A stretch of DNA of 7,274 bases from JBKHDT01 sp049974825 (lineage in GTDB: Bacteria; Pseudomonadota; Gammaproteobacteria; Halothiobacillales; Halothiobacillaceae), in contig JBNGDJ010000114.1 of NCBI GenBank assembly GCA_049974825.1, positions 1 to 7,274 on the forward strand, in the 5' to 3' direction. Both the position numbers and the translations under genes were made by a program. Shown here one piece after another: positions 6,833 through 7,274 of the stretch; the first letter of the stretch is position 1; every line of letters begins with the position of its first letter. Below the pieces are notes generated by a model. That model saw nothing but the letters and a program-made list of their open reading frames with translations, was not told where the DNA came from and searched no databases.

Positions 6833-6944
6833 CGTTCCCAAGCTCTGCTTGGGAACGGGATACGCCGCAAGTACCGCTTGCGGGGCCGAGACTCGGTACC
6901 GGGTGCCCGATGCGCGCCGGGGCGCCTATCCGGCCTACGGGCCG
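6833..6944. repeat. Cluster of short palindromic hairpins, dispersed-repeat type
   Basis: Several hairpins follow each other. (1) CGTTCCCAAGC (6833-6843) pairs with GCTTGGGAACG (6847-6857), a perfect 11-bp stem with a TCT loop. (2) CCGCAAG (6865-6871) pairs with CTTGCGG (6877-6883), loop TACCG. (3) CCGA (6886-6889) pairs with TCGG (6893-6896), loop GAC. (4) CGGCC (6931-6935) pairs with GGCCG (6940-6944), loop TACG. Hairpins 1 and 2 share a core of CAAG-N5-CTTG. The first hairpin resembles a TTCCCAAGC/GCTTGGGAA element that is widespread in many bacterial genomes and gives rise to spurious database peptides such as PSSAWER, RSQALLGN and PKLCLGT; all three can be read in the frames crossing it here. 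That recognition is from memory. The cluster sits wholly between genes, as REP-like non-coding repeats usually do. Confidence 0.7.
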
Positions 6945-6963
6945 TGCCCTGCCCAGCAACTGG

Positions 6964-6989
6964 TTGAAAAAACGCCGGGCTGCTATCTT
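6964..6989 (+). promoter_or_regulatory. Possible extended -10 promoter for the terminal coiled-coil gene
   Basis: TGCTATCTT at 6981-6989 fits an extended -10 element (TGn followed by TATCTT at 6984-6989), about 35 nt before the ATG at 7024. A TTGAAA at 6964-6969 resembles a -35, but the 14-nt spacing is too short for a normal sigma-70 promoter, so any activity would rest on the extended -10. A transcript would start near 6996 and have a short leader without a clear ribosome site. This is weak evidence. Confidence 0.35.
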
Positions 6990-7023
6990 TGAACCATCCA
7001 GACCGCCCGCATTCTGAATCGTC

Positions 7024-7274
7024 ATGTCTTCTGTTATCGAACTCTACGAACAGCTCTCCTCCGCGCCGGATGACAAGGTGCGCGCCCGGGTCATCGCGGA
7101 GGCCTTCGAGCGCCTTGAAGAACGCTACCCGGAAGTCACCGACCTGGCCACGCGCAGCGGCGTTAGCGAAACCGAACTGCGGCTCAAGAAGGAAATCATC
7201 GAAGCGGAGGGGCGGTTGCGGCTGGAGCTCGAAGCGGCACGCAAGGAAATCAAGGAAATCGATGCCCGACTCCA
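7024..7274 (+). CDS. Charged coiled-coil protein of unknown function, 3' end cut off by window edge
   Basis: An open frame from the ATG at 7024 runs past the right edge, giving 83 complete codons. The N-terminal part reads MSSVIELYEQLSSAPDDKVR, followed by a helix with AEAFERLEERYPEVTDLATRSGVSE. From about residue 53 the sequence becomes a highly charged heptad-like coiled coil rich in E, K, R and L (LRLKKEIIEAEGRLRLELEA, then ARKEIKEIDARL), with the tandem codons for KEI-KEI visible in the DNA (AAGGAAATC repeated). No ribosome site is obvious, so the start is chosen from the coding pattern and a possible promoter just upstream. It is reminiscent of short bacterial coiled-coil proteins (DUF1640/CCDC90-like in style) that often end in a membrane helix, but that end is not in the window and the resemblance is unproven. 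Codon use matches the neighbouring genes, which favours a real gene. Confidence 0.7.
   Translation, partial: MSSVIELYEQLSSAPDDKVRARVIAEAFERLEERYPEVTDLATRSGVSETELRLKKEIIEAEGRLRLELEAARKEIKEIDARL

Noticed and set aside
6111..7025. Minus-strand open frame of 304 codons opposite the zinc-ribbon gene and repeat cluster
   Set aside because: It crosses the hairpin cluster and mirrors a DUF1451 gene with a good ribosome site and intact zinc knuckles. The antisense product has no recognisable domain.
1..7274. CRISPR array, tRNA or rRNA genes, insertion sequence, toxin-antitoxin or defence system
   Set aside because: No regularly spaced repeats, cloverleaf, transposase, nuclease or defence domain could be read in any frame; the window is mainly a housekeeping operon.

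Overview
The window looks like chromosomal housekeeping DNA from a GC-rich gammaproteobacterium. This rests on gene order and protein sequence; no taxonomic search was run. The divergent pair leuS / ybeL-like gene, and the run leuS-lptE-holA leading to nadD, match the arrangement known from Escherichia coli (ybeL beside leuS-lptE-holA-nadD). The insertion of proA next to nadD recalls the proA-nadD pair of pseudomonads. The protein sequences, for example a LeuRS without the E. coli-type leucine-specific insertion, point to a non-enteric lineage.

Positions 1-5817 (minus strand) hold one tightly packed gene run, transcribed in the order leuS, lptE, holA, proA, nadD. Junctions are a 5-nt gap, a 4-nt ATGA overlap, a 19-nt gap and a 4-nt GTGA overlap, so this is very probably one operon with translational coupling. 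It links leucyl-tRNA synthesis, LPS export, the clamp-loader delta subunit, proline synthesis and NAD synthesis. nadD runs off the left edge, missing only its last residues. leuS is interrupted by exactly 100 Ns (3889-3988), an assembly placeholder whose true length is probably nearer 150 nt.

Positions 5818-6257 are a 440-nt divergent intergenic region with no convincing gene. It holds several GC-rich palindromes and a short A/T-rich patch, and must contain control signals for both directions, but no strong sigma-70 promoter could be called.

Positions 6258-7274 (plus strand) carry a YbeL/DUF1451-type zinc-ribbon protein, a possible terminator hairpin, a cluster of dispersed-repeat-like hairpins (6833-6944), a possible extended -10 promoter, and the start of a charged coiled-coil protein of unknown function that runs off the right edge.

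No CRISPR array, transposase, tRNA, rRNA or defence system is visible. The least explained parts are the hairpin cluster, the uncharacterised zinc-ribbon gene paired with leuS, and the partial coiled-coil gene.
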